64,000 nt of DNA, taken from the NCBI GenBank assembly GCA_016699895.1, contig CP064991.1:496001-560000 (forward strand), in the 5' to 3' direction. Below the pieces are notes generated by a model. It did no database searches and was not told the origin of the DNA. It saw nothing but the letters and a program-made list of their open reading frames with translations. The translations under genes and the position numbers were made by a program. Positions 25,997 to 34,700 of this stretch are shown here, in pieces. Source of the DNA: Candidatus Saccharibacteria bacterium (lineage in GTDB: Bacteria; Patescibacteriota; Saccharimonadia; Saccharimonadales; Saccharimonadaceae). The stretch's first letter is position 1; the number at the start of each line of letters is the position of its first letter.

Positions 25997-26023
25997 ACCA
26001 CCAGACATCAAGTGTCTGGTGGT
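25997..26023 (-). terminator. Strong hairpin, terminator-like on the minus strand
   Basis: ACCACCAGACA (25997-26007), loop TCAAG, TGTCTGGTGGT (26013-26023): 11 perfect pairs. Read on the minus strand it is followed by TTT just after the stem; on the plus strand no T-run follows. It therefore fits best as the end of the minus-strand unit, though it may also slow uvrB transcripts. Confidence 0.6.
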
Positions 26024-26054
26024 CGTCCTATGCTAATGATCTAGTATATTAGAC

Positions 26055-26093
26055 TTATACTGGCCACTCGCCAAATCCACCGCGCCGCGCCAT
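26055..26093 (-). CDS. Possible 12-residue peptide in a tiny minus-strand unit
   Basis: The frame reads MARRGGFGEWPV and stops at TAA. It has GGAAAGGGG about eight bases upstream, a TGG-TATAAT promoter about 60 bases further up, and a strong terminator-like hairpin about 30 bases downstream. The whole predicted transcript is about 150 bases. It may be a small RNA with a chance reading frame instead. No known family is recognised. Confidence 0.35.
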   Translation of the reverse strand: MARRGGFGEWPV

Positions 26094-26152
26094 GGTATCT
26101 ACCCCTTTCCGTTAAAGTTTATACCCCAGGCGGTACAATACTGCCTATGTCT

Positions 26153-26158
26153 ATTATA
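26153..26158 (-). promoter_or_regulatory. Extended -10 of the tiny minus-strand unit
   Basis: On the minus strand TGG-TATAAT. No good -35 is present, as at several extended -10 promoters here. Transcription would start near 26146. Confidence 0.5.
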
Positions 26159-26306
26159 CCATTTTCACTAGATGGCTGCCGCGCGAGCCGGCACCATGAG
26201 AACATAAATATTATTATTTTCAATACCTTCTGGCACTATTCAATAGGGGTGAGCGGGATTAAAATGTAATGACCAGGTTACAGCCGTAATATTAGATAGA
26301 TTTGTT

Positions 26307-26334
26307 TTGTCTCTCGTTCTGTCAATGTTATAAT
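26307..26334 (+). promoter_or_regulatory. Promoter of gatC, leaderless spacing
   Basis: TTGTCT (26307-26312), 16 bases, TGT-TATAAT (-10 at 26329-26334). The ATG is eight bases beyond. Confidence 0.65.
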
Positions 26335-26341
26335 AAGTATC

Positions 26342-26626
26342 ATGAGTGTTAGTAAAACCGATGTCGCGCATCTCGCGACGCTGAGCAGTATTAGTTTGGG
26401 CGACGATGAGCTAGACGCTCTAACGGCTGACCTCGAAAATATTATTACCTATATCGAACAGCTGCAAGAACTAGATACGACTGGCGTCGAGCCGACATAT
26501 CAGCTGACTGGTCTCGCCAATGTTTGGCGCGAGGATGAAATCGAACCACAATTACCACGCGAGAAATTGCTAGCACTAGCGCCGGAGTCGTTGAATAATC
26601 AGGTAAAGGTTCCAAAGGTTTTATAA
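26342..26626 (+). CDS. gatC: Asp/Glu-tRNA amidotransferase subunit C
   Basis: 94 residues, the normal size. SVSKTDVAHLATLSSISLGD, LENIITYIEQLQELDT and the VWREDEI segment near the end are typical. It stabilises GatA and GatB in the complex that turns mischarged Glu-tRNA-Gln or Asp-tRNA-Asn into the amide form. gatA starts on the base after its stop codon. Confidence 0.96.
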   Translation: MSVSKTDVAHLATLSSISLGDDELDALTADLENIITYIEQLQELDTTGVEPTYQLTGLANVWREDEIEPQLPREKLLALAPESLNNQVKVPKVL

Positions 26627-28033
26627 ATGGACAGTGAAATTATAAAAATTGTCGAGCGAGTTAAATCTGGTGTTAGCTCTGCTCGTGCCGAGGTTGAAAA
26701 AGCCATCGCTGCTGCCAAGGAAAAAGACAACCTCCATGCACTACTAGAATTATTTGAGAACGAAGCGTTAGCCCGGGCCGACGAAATCGATGCGCGTATC
26801 AAAGATGGCGAGGACGTCGGACGTCTCGCAGGCGTACCCTATGTGGCCAAGGATAATTTCCTAACTACTGTTGGTCATACGACAGCCGCAGCCAAGATCC
26901 TCGAAAACTTTGAGAGCCCACTGGATGCGACAGCTATCGAGCGACTCGACGCGGAGGGCGCAATTTTAATCGGCAAGGCTAACCTTGACGCTTTTGCGCA
27001 CGGTGGCTCGACCGAAAACAGCGCTTTTGGTCCCACGAAAAATGTCGTTGATCCCGAACGCGTGGCTGGTGGTTCATCTGGTGGCTCAGCGGCAATTGTC
27101 GCTGCTGGCGTGGTACCGTTTGCGCTCGGATCAGATACCGGCGGTTCGATTCGCCAGCCAGCTAGTTTTAACGGTGCGGTTGGCTATAAACCAACCTACG
27201 GCATGATTTCCAGATACGGTGTCCTAGCGATGGCCAGCTCGACCGACGTCGTTGGACCGTTGACGCGTACGGTCGCTGACGCTGAATTACTATCTGAGAT
27301 TTTGGCTGGACCAGACGGCAAAGACAGCACTGTTCACGATGATTATTTTATCTCCCAGACTACTGACAAGCCATTAAAAATTGGATTAATTCGTGAATTT
27401 ATTGGTGACGGTGTCGATGAACAAGTGGTTGCAAAAACCAAGGAATTTGTTGATCGACTAAAAGCCGCAGGCCATACAGTCGAGGACGTTGATTTACCGA
27501 TGGCCAAATACAGCCTGGCGATTTATTACATCGTAGTGCCAGCCGAAGTGTCATCGAATCTAGCTCGCTATGATGGCGTACGCTATGGGTTGCGCTCGGA
27601 GACAGCTAAATCGCTCGATGATGTCTATGGTCAGAGTCGCGATCAAGGATTCATGCCAGAGAACAAACGACGTATCATGATCGGATCCTATGTACTGAGC
27701 AGCGGTTATTTCGATGCTTATTATTTGCAGGCTCAAAAGGCTCGAACGTTGCTGATCCAGGAGTTCGACAAACTATTTGATGAGTACGATTTCCTAATTG
27801 GTCCAACGGCGCCAACACCAGCCTTTAAACTAGGCGAAAATACCGCCGATCCAATTAAAATGTATCTAGCCGACGCTATGACGGTGCCATCATCACTAGC
27901 TGGTTTGCCGGCGCTGAGTCTGCCAAATGGTGTCAATGATCAAGGTCTGCCGATTGGTGTCCAGATTATTGGTCGCCAAAAGGACGACGCGAGGTTATTA
28001 TCATTTGCTAAAACGATGGAGGTACATTCATGA
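26627..28033 (+). CDS. gatA: Asp/Glu-tRNA amidotransferase subunit A
   Basis: 468 residues. It shows the amidase signature with the Ser-cisSer-Lys triad: Lys in PYVAKDNF, Ser in VAGGSSGGSAA and Ser in GSDTGGSIRQPASF. It frees ammonia from glutamine for transfer by GatB. Its stop overlaps the next start as ATGA at 28030. Confidence 0.98.
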   Translation: MDSEIIKIVERVKSGVSSARAEVEKAIAAAKEKDNLHALLELFENEALARADEIDARIKDGEDVGRLAGVPYVAKDNFLTTVGHTTAAAKILENFESPLDATAIERLDAEGAILIGKANLDAFAHGGSTENSAFGPTKNVVDPERVAGGSSGGSAAIVAAGVVPFALGSDTGGSIRQPASFNGAVGYKPTYGMISRYGVLAMASSTDVVGPLTRTVADAELLSEILAGPDGKDSTVHDDYFISQTTDKPLKIGLIREFIGDGVDEQVVAKTKEFVDRLKAAGHTVEDVDLPMAKYSLAIYYIVVPAEVSSNLARYDGVRYGLRSETAKSLDDVYGQSRDQGFMPENKRRIMIGSYVLSSGYFDAYYLQAQKARTLLIQEFDKLFDEYDFLIGPTAPTPAFKLGENTADPIKMYLADAMTVPSSLAGLPALSLPNGVNDQGLPIGVQIIGRQKDDARLLSFAKTMEVHS

Positions 28034-28452
28034 GCCAAGGTACAATCATCCTGATGCTAATTATCGTCCTAATTGTCGGTATCGGATTGCTCGTATTTAT
28101 GAACTTTACCAAGGGTGGACCTAGCTTGTTAGACCGCGAAAAATACCGTAGCGCCTGGCTAAAAATCGAGAACGGGCTCGATAAAACCAACCTCGACACC
28201 TACCATTTTGCGGTTCTATCGGCCGATAAGTTACTCGACCAAGCCCTGAAAGAATCTGGAGTGCCCGGCGAGACCATGGGCGATCGATTAAAGGCCGCGA
28301 AAAAGCAGTTTTCAAATATCAATCAGGTGTGGTCAGCGCACAAGATTCGCAACCAGGTTGCCCACGAAGCGAACACTAAAATTGACTTTATCGGTTGTCG
28401 CCGAGCCCTGGCTATTTTCAAACGTTCATTAAAAGAACTGGGGGCGATATGA
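28030..28452 (+). CDS. Membrane-anchored HEPN-like protein within gatCAB
   Basis: 140 residues: an N-terminal membrane helix (about 5-25) and a helical cytosolic domain. The C-terminal part has AHKIRNQVAHE, an R-N-x3-H motif (R107, H112) that matches the R-x4-6-H motif of HEPN proteins, many of which are ribonucleases. Similar small proteins with HK-R-N-x3-H are, to my recollection, common in CPR genomes. It overlaps gatA (ATGA) and gatB (ATGA), so expression with the amidotransferase is likely. The function is unknown; the HEPN assignment rests on motif and helical pattern only. Confidence 0.65.
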   Translation: MSQGTIILMLIIVLIVGIGLLVFMNFTKGGPSLLDREKYRSAWLKIENGLDKTNLDTYHFAVLSADKLLDQALKESGVPGETMGDRLKAAKKQFSNINQVWSAHKIRNQVAHEANTKIDFIGCRRALAIFKRSLKELGAI

Positions 28453-29942
28453 GTTTAGGGAGCGCTGGTCAGCACGGTAGCGAAATTACTGGTGCGGTCG
28501 AGAATTATCTAGTCGATGGCTATCTGCCGACGATCGGCATCGAATGTCACGTCCAGCTCGCGACCAAGACCAAACTGTTCTCTAGTGTCGATAACGATGC
28601 TCGTGATGCTGAACCAAATAGCAAGGTCAGCGTCATTGATTATGCGTTGCCTGGCATGTTACCGTATCTAAACCGAGAGGCCATCCGAATGGCAGCACGA
28701 GCCGGTAAGGCACTAAATTCTGAGATTGCTCACGAGTCGCGATTTGATCGAAAGCATTATTTCTATCCTGACCTGCCAAAGGGCTACCAGATCAGCCAGA
28801 TGTATCAGCCAATTATCATTGGTGGACATGTTGATTTGCCGATTGGCGGGCGAGTGCGCATTCATCACGCCCATCTCGAGGAAGACGCTGGCAAGTTAAC
28901 TCACTACGGTGATCATTCGCTGGTTGATCTCAATCGTGCCGGTACGCCACTCATCGAGATTGTCGCTGAACCGGATATTCACTCGGCTGCCGAGGCGCGC
29001 TCCTACGCCGAGGAGCTTCATCTGCTGATGACCTATGCGGGCGTGACGATCGGCGATCTCTATCACGGCAATATGCGTTTTGACGTTAATATTTCAGTAG
29101 CGAAGCCAGGTGAAAAACTTGGTATTAGGACAGAGATTAAAAACCTGAATTCGTTCCGTTCGGTCGAGCGCGCAACTGATTATGAAATCAAACGTCAGAT
29201 TGAGCTGATTGAAAACGGTGAAACAATTACCCAGGAGACTCGCGGCTGGCTCGATGATGCGCAACAAACCGTCTCGCAGCGCTCCAAGGAAAACGCCCAG
29301 GACTATCGCTATATGCCAGACGCCGATATTCCACCGGTGATGTTAACCGACGCCGACATTGCCGAATTGCAACGTGACATGCCGCTCCTACCGAGTGATT
29401 ATCGATCGCAATTTGAAACGATGCAGGTCGATGGGTCGGTGATCCGCGTTCTATTAAAGGATCAAAATATTGCTGCACTCATTAGCGAAACGCTCGCGCA
29501 GTCCGATGTAAAGACCGCCCGAAAAGTTGCCAACTTGTTCGTGAGCTCTCTCGCCAGTGAGGATGAAAATGCCGGTGAGGCCGATGATAGGCCAGCTAGC
29601 ACATTACCGACAGTCGAACATCTCATTATGCTAGCCAGTATGATCGATGGCAATGAGTTATCGTCGACGGCCGGCAAGGAAGTCTTTAATGAGATGCTGA
29701 TTCATGATAGCGATCCAAAATTAATTGCCGAGGCAAAAAATTTGCTCCAGGTGAGCGATGAGGGCGCAATTGCTGCGATTGTCGACGAAGTCTTGAGCGA
29801 CCCAGCCTGCGCCAAGGCGGTAGATGATCTACGTAATGGTGAGGAAAAAGTCATTGGATTCCTGGTCGGGCAGACTATGAAACGATCGCAGGGCAAAGCC
29901 AATCCCGGCCTGGCGCAAAAGTTAATAAAGGAGAGACTATAA
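28449..29942 (+). CDS. gatB: Asp/Glu-tRNA amidotransferase subunit B
   Basis: 497 residues from the ATG that overlaps the previous stop. Motifs: GIECHVQLATKTKLFS, DYALPGMLP, FDRKHYFYPDLPKGYQISQ, HLEEDAGKLTH, DLNRAGTPLIEIV and RTEIKNLNSF. The C-terminal GatB/YqeY tRNA-binding domain is present and ends in KANPGLAQKLIKE. It phosphorylates and amidates the aminoacyl-tRNA. Its TAA overlaps the galU ATG (TAATG). Confidence 0.98.
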   Translation: MSLGSAGQHGSEITGAVENYLVDGYLPTIGIECHVQLATKTKLFSSVDNDARDAEPNSKVSVIDYALPGMLPYLNREAIRMAARAGKALNSEIAHESRFDRKHYFYPDLPKGYQISQMYQPIIIGGHVDLPIGGRVRIHHAHLEEDAGKLTHYGDHSLVDLNRAGTPLIEIVAEPDIHSAAEARSYAEELHLLMTYAGVTIGDLYHGNMRFDVNISVAKPGEKLGIRTEIKNLNSFRSVERATDYEIKRQIELIENGETITQETRGWLDDAQQTVSQRSKENAQDYRYMPDADIPPVMLTDADIAELQRDMPLLPSDYRSQFETMQVDGSVIRVLLKDQNIAALISETLAQSDVKTARKVANLFVSSLASEDENAGEADDRPASTLPTVEHLIMLASMIDGNELSSTAGKEVFNEMLIHDSDPKLIAEAKNLLQVSDEGAIAAIVDEVLSDPACAKAVDDLRNGEEKVIGFLVGQTMKRSQGKANPGLAQKLIKERL

Positions 29943-30808
29943 TGAGAAAACCAACCAAAGCAATTATCACCGATGCGGGCTACGCCAGTCGTTACCTGCC
30001 GATCGCTAAAACTATTCCAAAAGGTATGTTGCCGATCGGCAATCGACCAATTATGCAACTCGTTGTCGAGGAATGTGTGGCGGCCGATATCAAGGAAATT
30101 ATTATCGTGGCAACACCAGAGGGCAAGCCAATTTACGAAGATTATTTCAATAACGCTGTCAACCATATTCGTAAGCAACTCAGGGCTCAGGGCAAAGACA
30201 AGCGCTACGACGTGGTTCGCAAAGTCCTCGATTTTCCAAAAATTCGTATTATTATCCAGGATCCAGCACTGCCGTACGGCAATGGTTCGCCGATTGTCAG
30301 CGCTCGCGATTATATTGCCGATGACGAGGCTTTCATTGTCATTTATAGCGACGATGTGGTGTTCGGTACGTCGGACGCTCATGATCTCTGCGAAGCTTTT
30401 GAAAAGCATCCAGACGCCAAAGCTATCATCATGGGCCAAGAAGTCACGCCTGATGTCGTGGACAAATATGGCATTATTTCGCTCAAAAATGGTAAACACC
30501 TCGACAATATCGTGGAGAAACCAGCCATTGGTCAGGCGCCATCCAATTTAGCTAGCTACGGTCGTTACTTGTTGACTCCAGAAGTCTTTAATTACCTGAA
30601 GCCAAACATGACGAGTCTCGATGACGAGCTATGGACGGTCGATGCCATCACCAAAATGGCTGCCCAGGGTGATGTGTACGTGGTAAAAACCAAAGGCCAA
30701 TGGATGACAACGGGTGATCCAAAAAACTACTTCCTGGCACATCTCAAATACGTGATCGATCATGAAGATTACGGCCAAGATATCAGAGACGAAATCACCA
30801 GATTATAG
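29942..30808 (+). CDS. galU: UTP-glucose-1-phosphate uridylyltransferase
   Basis: 288 residues. A nucleotidyltransferase fold with LPIAKTIPKGMLPIGNRP, VVEECVAADIKEIIIV, LPYGNGSPIVSARDYI and DELWTVDAI. The usual AAGxGTR loop is altered to DAGYASR, so the substrate may differ from UDP-glucose, though overall it matches GalU. It would supply UDP-sugar for envelope polymers. Start overlaps the gatB stop, hence the same transcript. Confidence 0.88.
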   Translation: MRKPTKAIITDAGYASRYLPIAKTIPKGMLPIGNRPIMQLVVEECVAADIKEIIIVATPEGKPIYEDYFNNAVNHIRKQLRAQGKDKRYDVVRKVLDFPKIRIIIQDPALPYGNGSPIVSARDYIADDEAFIVIYSDDVVFGTSDAHDLCEAFEKHPDAKAIIMGQEVTPDVVDKYGIISLKNGKHLDNIVEKPAIGQAPSNLASYGRYLLTPEVFNYLKPNMTSLDDELWTVDAITKMAAQGDVYVVKTKGQWMTTGDPKNYFLAHLKYVIDHEDYGQDIRDEITRL

Positions 30809-30817
30809 CGGCAGGAC

Positions 30818-30846
30818 TTGCATTATGTTAGCATTAGTGCTATAAT
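30818..30846 (+). promoter_or_regulatory. Upstream promoter of the three small envelope genes
   Basis: TTGCAT (30818-30823), 17 bases, TGC-TATAAT (-10 at 30841-30846). Confidence 0.75.
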
Positions 30847-30852
30847 GGTAGG

Positions 30853-30881
30853 TGGACATATTAACATACAAAGGATATAAT
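30853..30881 (+). promoter_or_regulatory. Second tandem promoter, leaderless spacing
   Basis: TGGACA (30853-30858), 17 bases, TATAAT (30876-30881), eight bases before ATG 30889. Transcripts from the first promoter would carry AAAGGA far upstream of the start; those from this one would be leaderless. Confidence 0.55.
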
Positions 30882-30888
30882 AATAACC

Positions 30889-31146
30889 ATGGACGCATTT
30901 CAAATTCTCGTTATCATATTGTCGTCTTTCCTAGCCTTGTTTCTGATACTCGGCATCATTCTACTGATTTTGTTTATCAAGATTTCTCTAAAGATCAAAG
31001 GTGCTGCTACGGCTATTGGTGAAGCTGCTGAAAACCTCAAACAGTTTTCTGACGGACTGCGCCGGATTGCTTCGCCAGCGATAATCGCTAAAATTGTGAT
31101 AAAATATATTCGTAACTACGTAAAGAAAAGGAGGAATAATGGCTAA
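30889..31146 (+). CDS. Small single-span membrane protein, unknown
   Basis: 85 residues. An N-terminal membrane helix (about 5-31) is followed by an amphipathic helical tail ending in a basic KYIRNYVKKRRNNG. It resembles small DUF948/YtxG-like membrane proteins in pattern, but no family could be fixed. It overlaps the YtxH-like gene by eight bases, and the two with the next gene form a small envelope operon. Confidence 0.6.
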   Translation: MDAFQILVIILSSFLALFLILGIILLILFIKISLKIKGAATAIGEAAENLKQFSDGLRRIASPAIIAKIVIKYIRNYVKKRRNNG

Positions 31147-31438
31147 AAAAGGAACAGGCAAATTTGCCATTGGTGCGATAGTCGGTGCAGTTGTCGGTGT
31201 GGTGGCAGGTATCCTGACCGCTCCAAAATCAGGCAAAGAAACTAGGGCTGATATCAAGAAGAAATCAGATAAACTGGTTGATGATACTAAAAAAGTCACC
31301 GATAAAGCTCTGGGCAAGACGAAAAAAGCGGTTGATGGCGTCGGTGCCGCCGCCAAGAAGAAGGCTGACGAGCTAAAAAAGAACACTGACCAATTGGCTG
31401 ACAAGGCTAAAAAAGCAGCCGACAAAGTTGAGGCCTAA
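31139..31438 (+). CDS. YtxH-like membrane protein
   Basis: 99 residues. A Gly/Ala/Val helix (about 8-27) ends in the LTAPKSGKETRADIKKK sequence typical of YtxH, followed by a Lys/Asp/Ala-rich amphipathic tail that repeats DKAKKAADK-like units. YtxH proteins are stress-related in Bacillus; the exact role is unknown. GGAGGAA stands before the start. Confidence 0.8.
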   Translation: MAKKGTGKFAIGAIVGAVVGVVAGILTAPKSGKETRADIKKKSDKLVDDTKKVTDKALGKTKKAVDGVGAAAKKKADELKKNTDQLADKAKKAADKVEA

Positions 31439-31444
31439 CGCCCG

Positions 31445-31759
31445 ATGGGTGATCAATCACCGAAAATCCCGGCTAAATCAAAGCCTATCGATAGGGAAAA
31501 GGCTGGAACATTACCAGCTGGGTTGACCGAAGACCAGCGGGCTGATTTTCGTCAGCTAGTCGAGGATGTCTATCTCAACAACCGTCGTAAAATCATGAAG
31601 ATGAACTTTTTACGCGGCATAGCCTTTGGTCTCGGTACATTCCTCGGCGGTACGATAGTAGTCGCGGTCATAGTGTGGATATTGTCTCAGACTGTCGACC
31701 TGTTTCCTTGGGCGCGGGACTTTACTGAGCGCCTGATTGATTCGCTAAACAAGAAATAA
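31445..31759 (+). CDS. Small membrane protein, DUF5665-like
   Basis: 104 residues. A polar N-terminus is followed by VYLNNRRKIMKMNFLRGIA, one membrane helix (about 59-81) with GLGTFLGGT, and a short end. The NNRRKI...NFLRGIAFGLGTFLGGT pattern resembles the DUF5665 family as I recall it. It may face the membrane with the YtxH-like protein. dnaE starts 34 bases downstream under its own promoter. Confidence 0.65.
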   Translation: MGDQSPKIPAKSKPIDREKAGTLPAGLTEDQRADFRQLVEDVYLNNRRKIMKMNFLRGIAFGLGTFLGGTIVVAVIVWILSQTVDLFPWARDFTERLIDSLNKK

Positions 31760-31779
31760 ACTGCCCAGGGTCTTTGTGA

Positions 31780-31785
31780 TACAAT
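31780..31785 (+). promoter_or_regulatory. Extended -10 of dnaE, leaderless spacing
   Basis: TGA-TACAAT, ending eight bases before ATG 31793. Confidence 0.6.
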
Positions 31786-31792
31786 AGTTGCA

Positions 31793-34700
31793 ATGACTGA
31801 GGGGAAAGCGGATAAAAAATCCAGTGTTGTTGATGGGCGCCAGACGACCCCTATCTTGCCGTCTGAGCGATCAAAGATTACTCAAACATTATCGACCAAC
31901 GATTTCACACATCTCCATAACCATACGAACCACTCTGTGCTCGATGGCTTGACCAAGATTCCAGAGCTCGTAAAGCTAGTCAAGGATTTTGGCATGAATG
32001 CGGTGGCTATGACCGATCACGGCACGCTATCTGGTTGGATCGAATTTTACAAAGCTGCCAAAGCCGAAGGTATCAAGCCAATTTTAGGCATTGAGGCTTA
32101 TGTGGCGGCTCGTTCGCATACTGATCGTGATCCAGCCAAGGACAAGGCGCGCTATCACTTGACGATGCTCGCCTACAATGACCAGGGGATTAAAAACCTG
32201 ATGCGTCTCAGTACGATCGCCAATCTCGAGGGTGTTTATTACAAACCCCGTATCGACCATGATTTGATCGAAAAATATAACGAAGGCGTTATTGTATTAT
32301 CAGGCTGTGCCAGTGGTGAAGTCGGCGAGAATCTACGAGCTGGTGATTATGACAAGGCGTTAGAGATAGCAAAGTGGTACAAATCAGTCTTTGGCGATCG
32401 ATACTTTATCGAAGTGCAGGACCATGGACATCCTGATGCGCCCAAGCGTTGGGACGTACAGACCCAGATTAACGAGGGTGCCTTGAAAATCGCCGATGAA
32501 CTGGGTATCCCGGCTGTGGTGACGTGTGATGCGCACTATGCTCGGGTCGAGGACACCGACGCACACGAGATTTTGCTCTGTGTCGGCACTGGTTCATTTT
32601 TATCTGATAAAAACCGCATGTCACTCAGCGATTTTCATCTACACGTAACCGATCCAGCGGAAATAATTGAACGATGGGGCAAGACATATCCGGATGTTAT
32701 TTTAAATACGCAGCACGTGGCAAACCTTTGTGACGTGAATATCAGCATGGGCGATATTTTAATCCCAAGTTTTCCTTGTCCTGAGGGTGAGAATGAGAAA
32801 TCGTATCTAGATAAATTAGTCTATCGTGGTTTAGCCTGGCGCTATAGTGGTGCACCGGCTGGCAACGATCTATCGGTTGATGAGGCGAAAAAGGTGCTGT
32901 CTCAGGAAATCCTCGACCGGGCTGAGTACGAGCTGGGCGTGATTGGCAAGATGGGCTTTAACGGCTATTTCTTGATTGTGTGGGATTTTATTAACTGGGG
33001 TAAAAACCAAGGAATCGTTTTTGGCCCAGGGCGCGGATCAGCAGCTGGGTCTATTATTGCGTATTCGCTCAGGATTACAGAGTTAGACCCGATGCAGTTC
33101 GATTTGCTATTTGAGCGCTTTTTGAATCCAGATCGTATCTCGATGCCTGATATCGATATTGACATTCAAGACACGCGTCGTGACGAGGTGATCAAATATT
33201 GCACCGAAAAATATGGGACATCACGAGTGGCAAACATCGCAACCTTTGGTACGATGGCCTCGCGTGCGGCGGTCAAAGATGTAGCTAGGGTGCTCGAAGT
33301 ACCGTATGCCGAGAGTGATCGTCTATCGAAATTGATTCCGCCGCCGCAGCAAGGTCATCATGTGCCGCTGGTCAAAGCAATTGAAATAGATGCAGATTTA
33401 AAACAAGAGTACGAAACCAACCCAACGAGCAAACGAGTGATTGATTTCGCAATTCGTCTCGAAGGTACGATACGCAGTCACGGCGTTCATGCGGCGGGCG
33501 TGGTGATTGCGCCAGATGAGTTAGTCAAGTTTGCCCCTCTCGAAATGGCGCAAAAAGGTGTCGTTGCAACGCAATTTCCGATGGGGCCAATAGAGGAGCT
33601 GGGGCTACTCAAAATGGACTTTTTGGGCCTGTCTAACCTGACAATTATTAATAACACCATGCGTATTGTACGGAAGGTGTATGGCGTTGATATCAATCTA
33701 TCTGAGTTGCCGATGGACGACACGGAGACTTTTGATTTATTCCAACGCGGCGATACGACTGGCGTGTTCCAGTTGGAATCGGCCGGCATGAAACGTTATC
33801 TGCGCGAGCTGAAACCGACTCATTTTGATGACATCGTTGCCATGGTAGCGCTCTATCGACCAGGCCCGATGCAGTTTATCGATTCGTTTATCAAACGCAA
33901 ACACGGTGAGGAAAAGATCACCTATTTGCATCACCGAATGGAAAATGCACTCGGTTCGACCTACGGTATTTTGGTATATCAGGAACAGTTCATGCAGATT
34001 TCCAAAGATTTGTCTGGTTTCACGGGCGGTCAGGCGGATTATTTACGTAAAGCTGTCGGTAAAAAGAAGCTCGACATGATGCAGAAGATCAAGCCAGAAT
34101 TTATCGATGGTGCTCTTAAAAACAATCCCGATATTACGCGCGACACTATGGAATTGTTCTGGTCGCAGCTAGAAGAATTTGCTAATTACTGTTTCAACAA
34201 ATCACATGCGGCGTGTTATGGATTGATTGCGTATTGGACGGCCTATCTCAAGGCACATTATCCGGCGGCCTTTATGGCGGCGCTGATGACGAGCGATTCG
34301 AATAACATTGATCGTTTGGCGATCGAAATTGCCGAGTGCAATCGTATGGGCATCAAAGTGATGAACCCGGACGTTAACGAGTCGTTCCCGGAATTTGCCG
34401 TTGTACCAGAGACGGGCAATATTCGGTTTGGTCTGTCCGCGGTCAAGAACGTTGGTTCGACGGCGATTGAGAGTCTACTAGCCCAGCGAGCTATCGCCAA
34501 GTTCACCAGTGTCGAAGATTTTGCAAAGAGAGTAAACTCACGAGTATGTAATCGCAAAGTGTGGGAAGCGTTGATCAAGTCCGGCGCCTTCGACAATTTC
34601 GCCGAAGTAATCGAGCCTGAGTCATCCGATGATCCGGCTGTGCGCGGCGATCGCTCGGATCTGCTCTATAGCCTCGATCAGATCATTGCCTTTTCACAGA

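Larger units (their letters stand above)
25973..26341. other. 369-base intergenic region between uvrB and gatC
   Basis: It holds an 11-pair hairpin just after uvrB, a minus-strand promoter with a 12-codon frame (listed separately), and the gatC promoter. A plus-strand TACAAT (26134-26139) followed eight bases later by a 40-codon frame (26147-26269) was also seen, but its protein looks random. No tRNA-like fold was found. Confidence 0.5.

Noticed and set aside
25997..26023. Hairpin as the uvrB terminator on the plus strand
   Set aside because: No T-run follows on that strand; it fits the minus-strand unit better, though a minor effect on uvrB is possible.
26147..26269. 40-codon plus-strand frame with TACAAT eight bases before its ATG
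   Set aside because: The protein is rich in Ile, His and Asn with no domain-like pattern, and the frame runs through the minus-strand promoter region. Kept only as a note in the intergenic entry.
29702..30499. 265-residue minus-strand frame
   Set aside because: It lies antisense to the well-supported gatB end and galU and has no ribosome site; its composition is that of a shadow frame.
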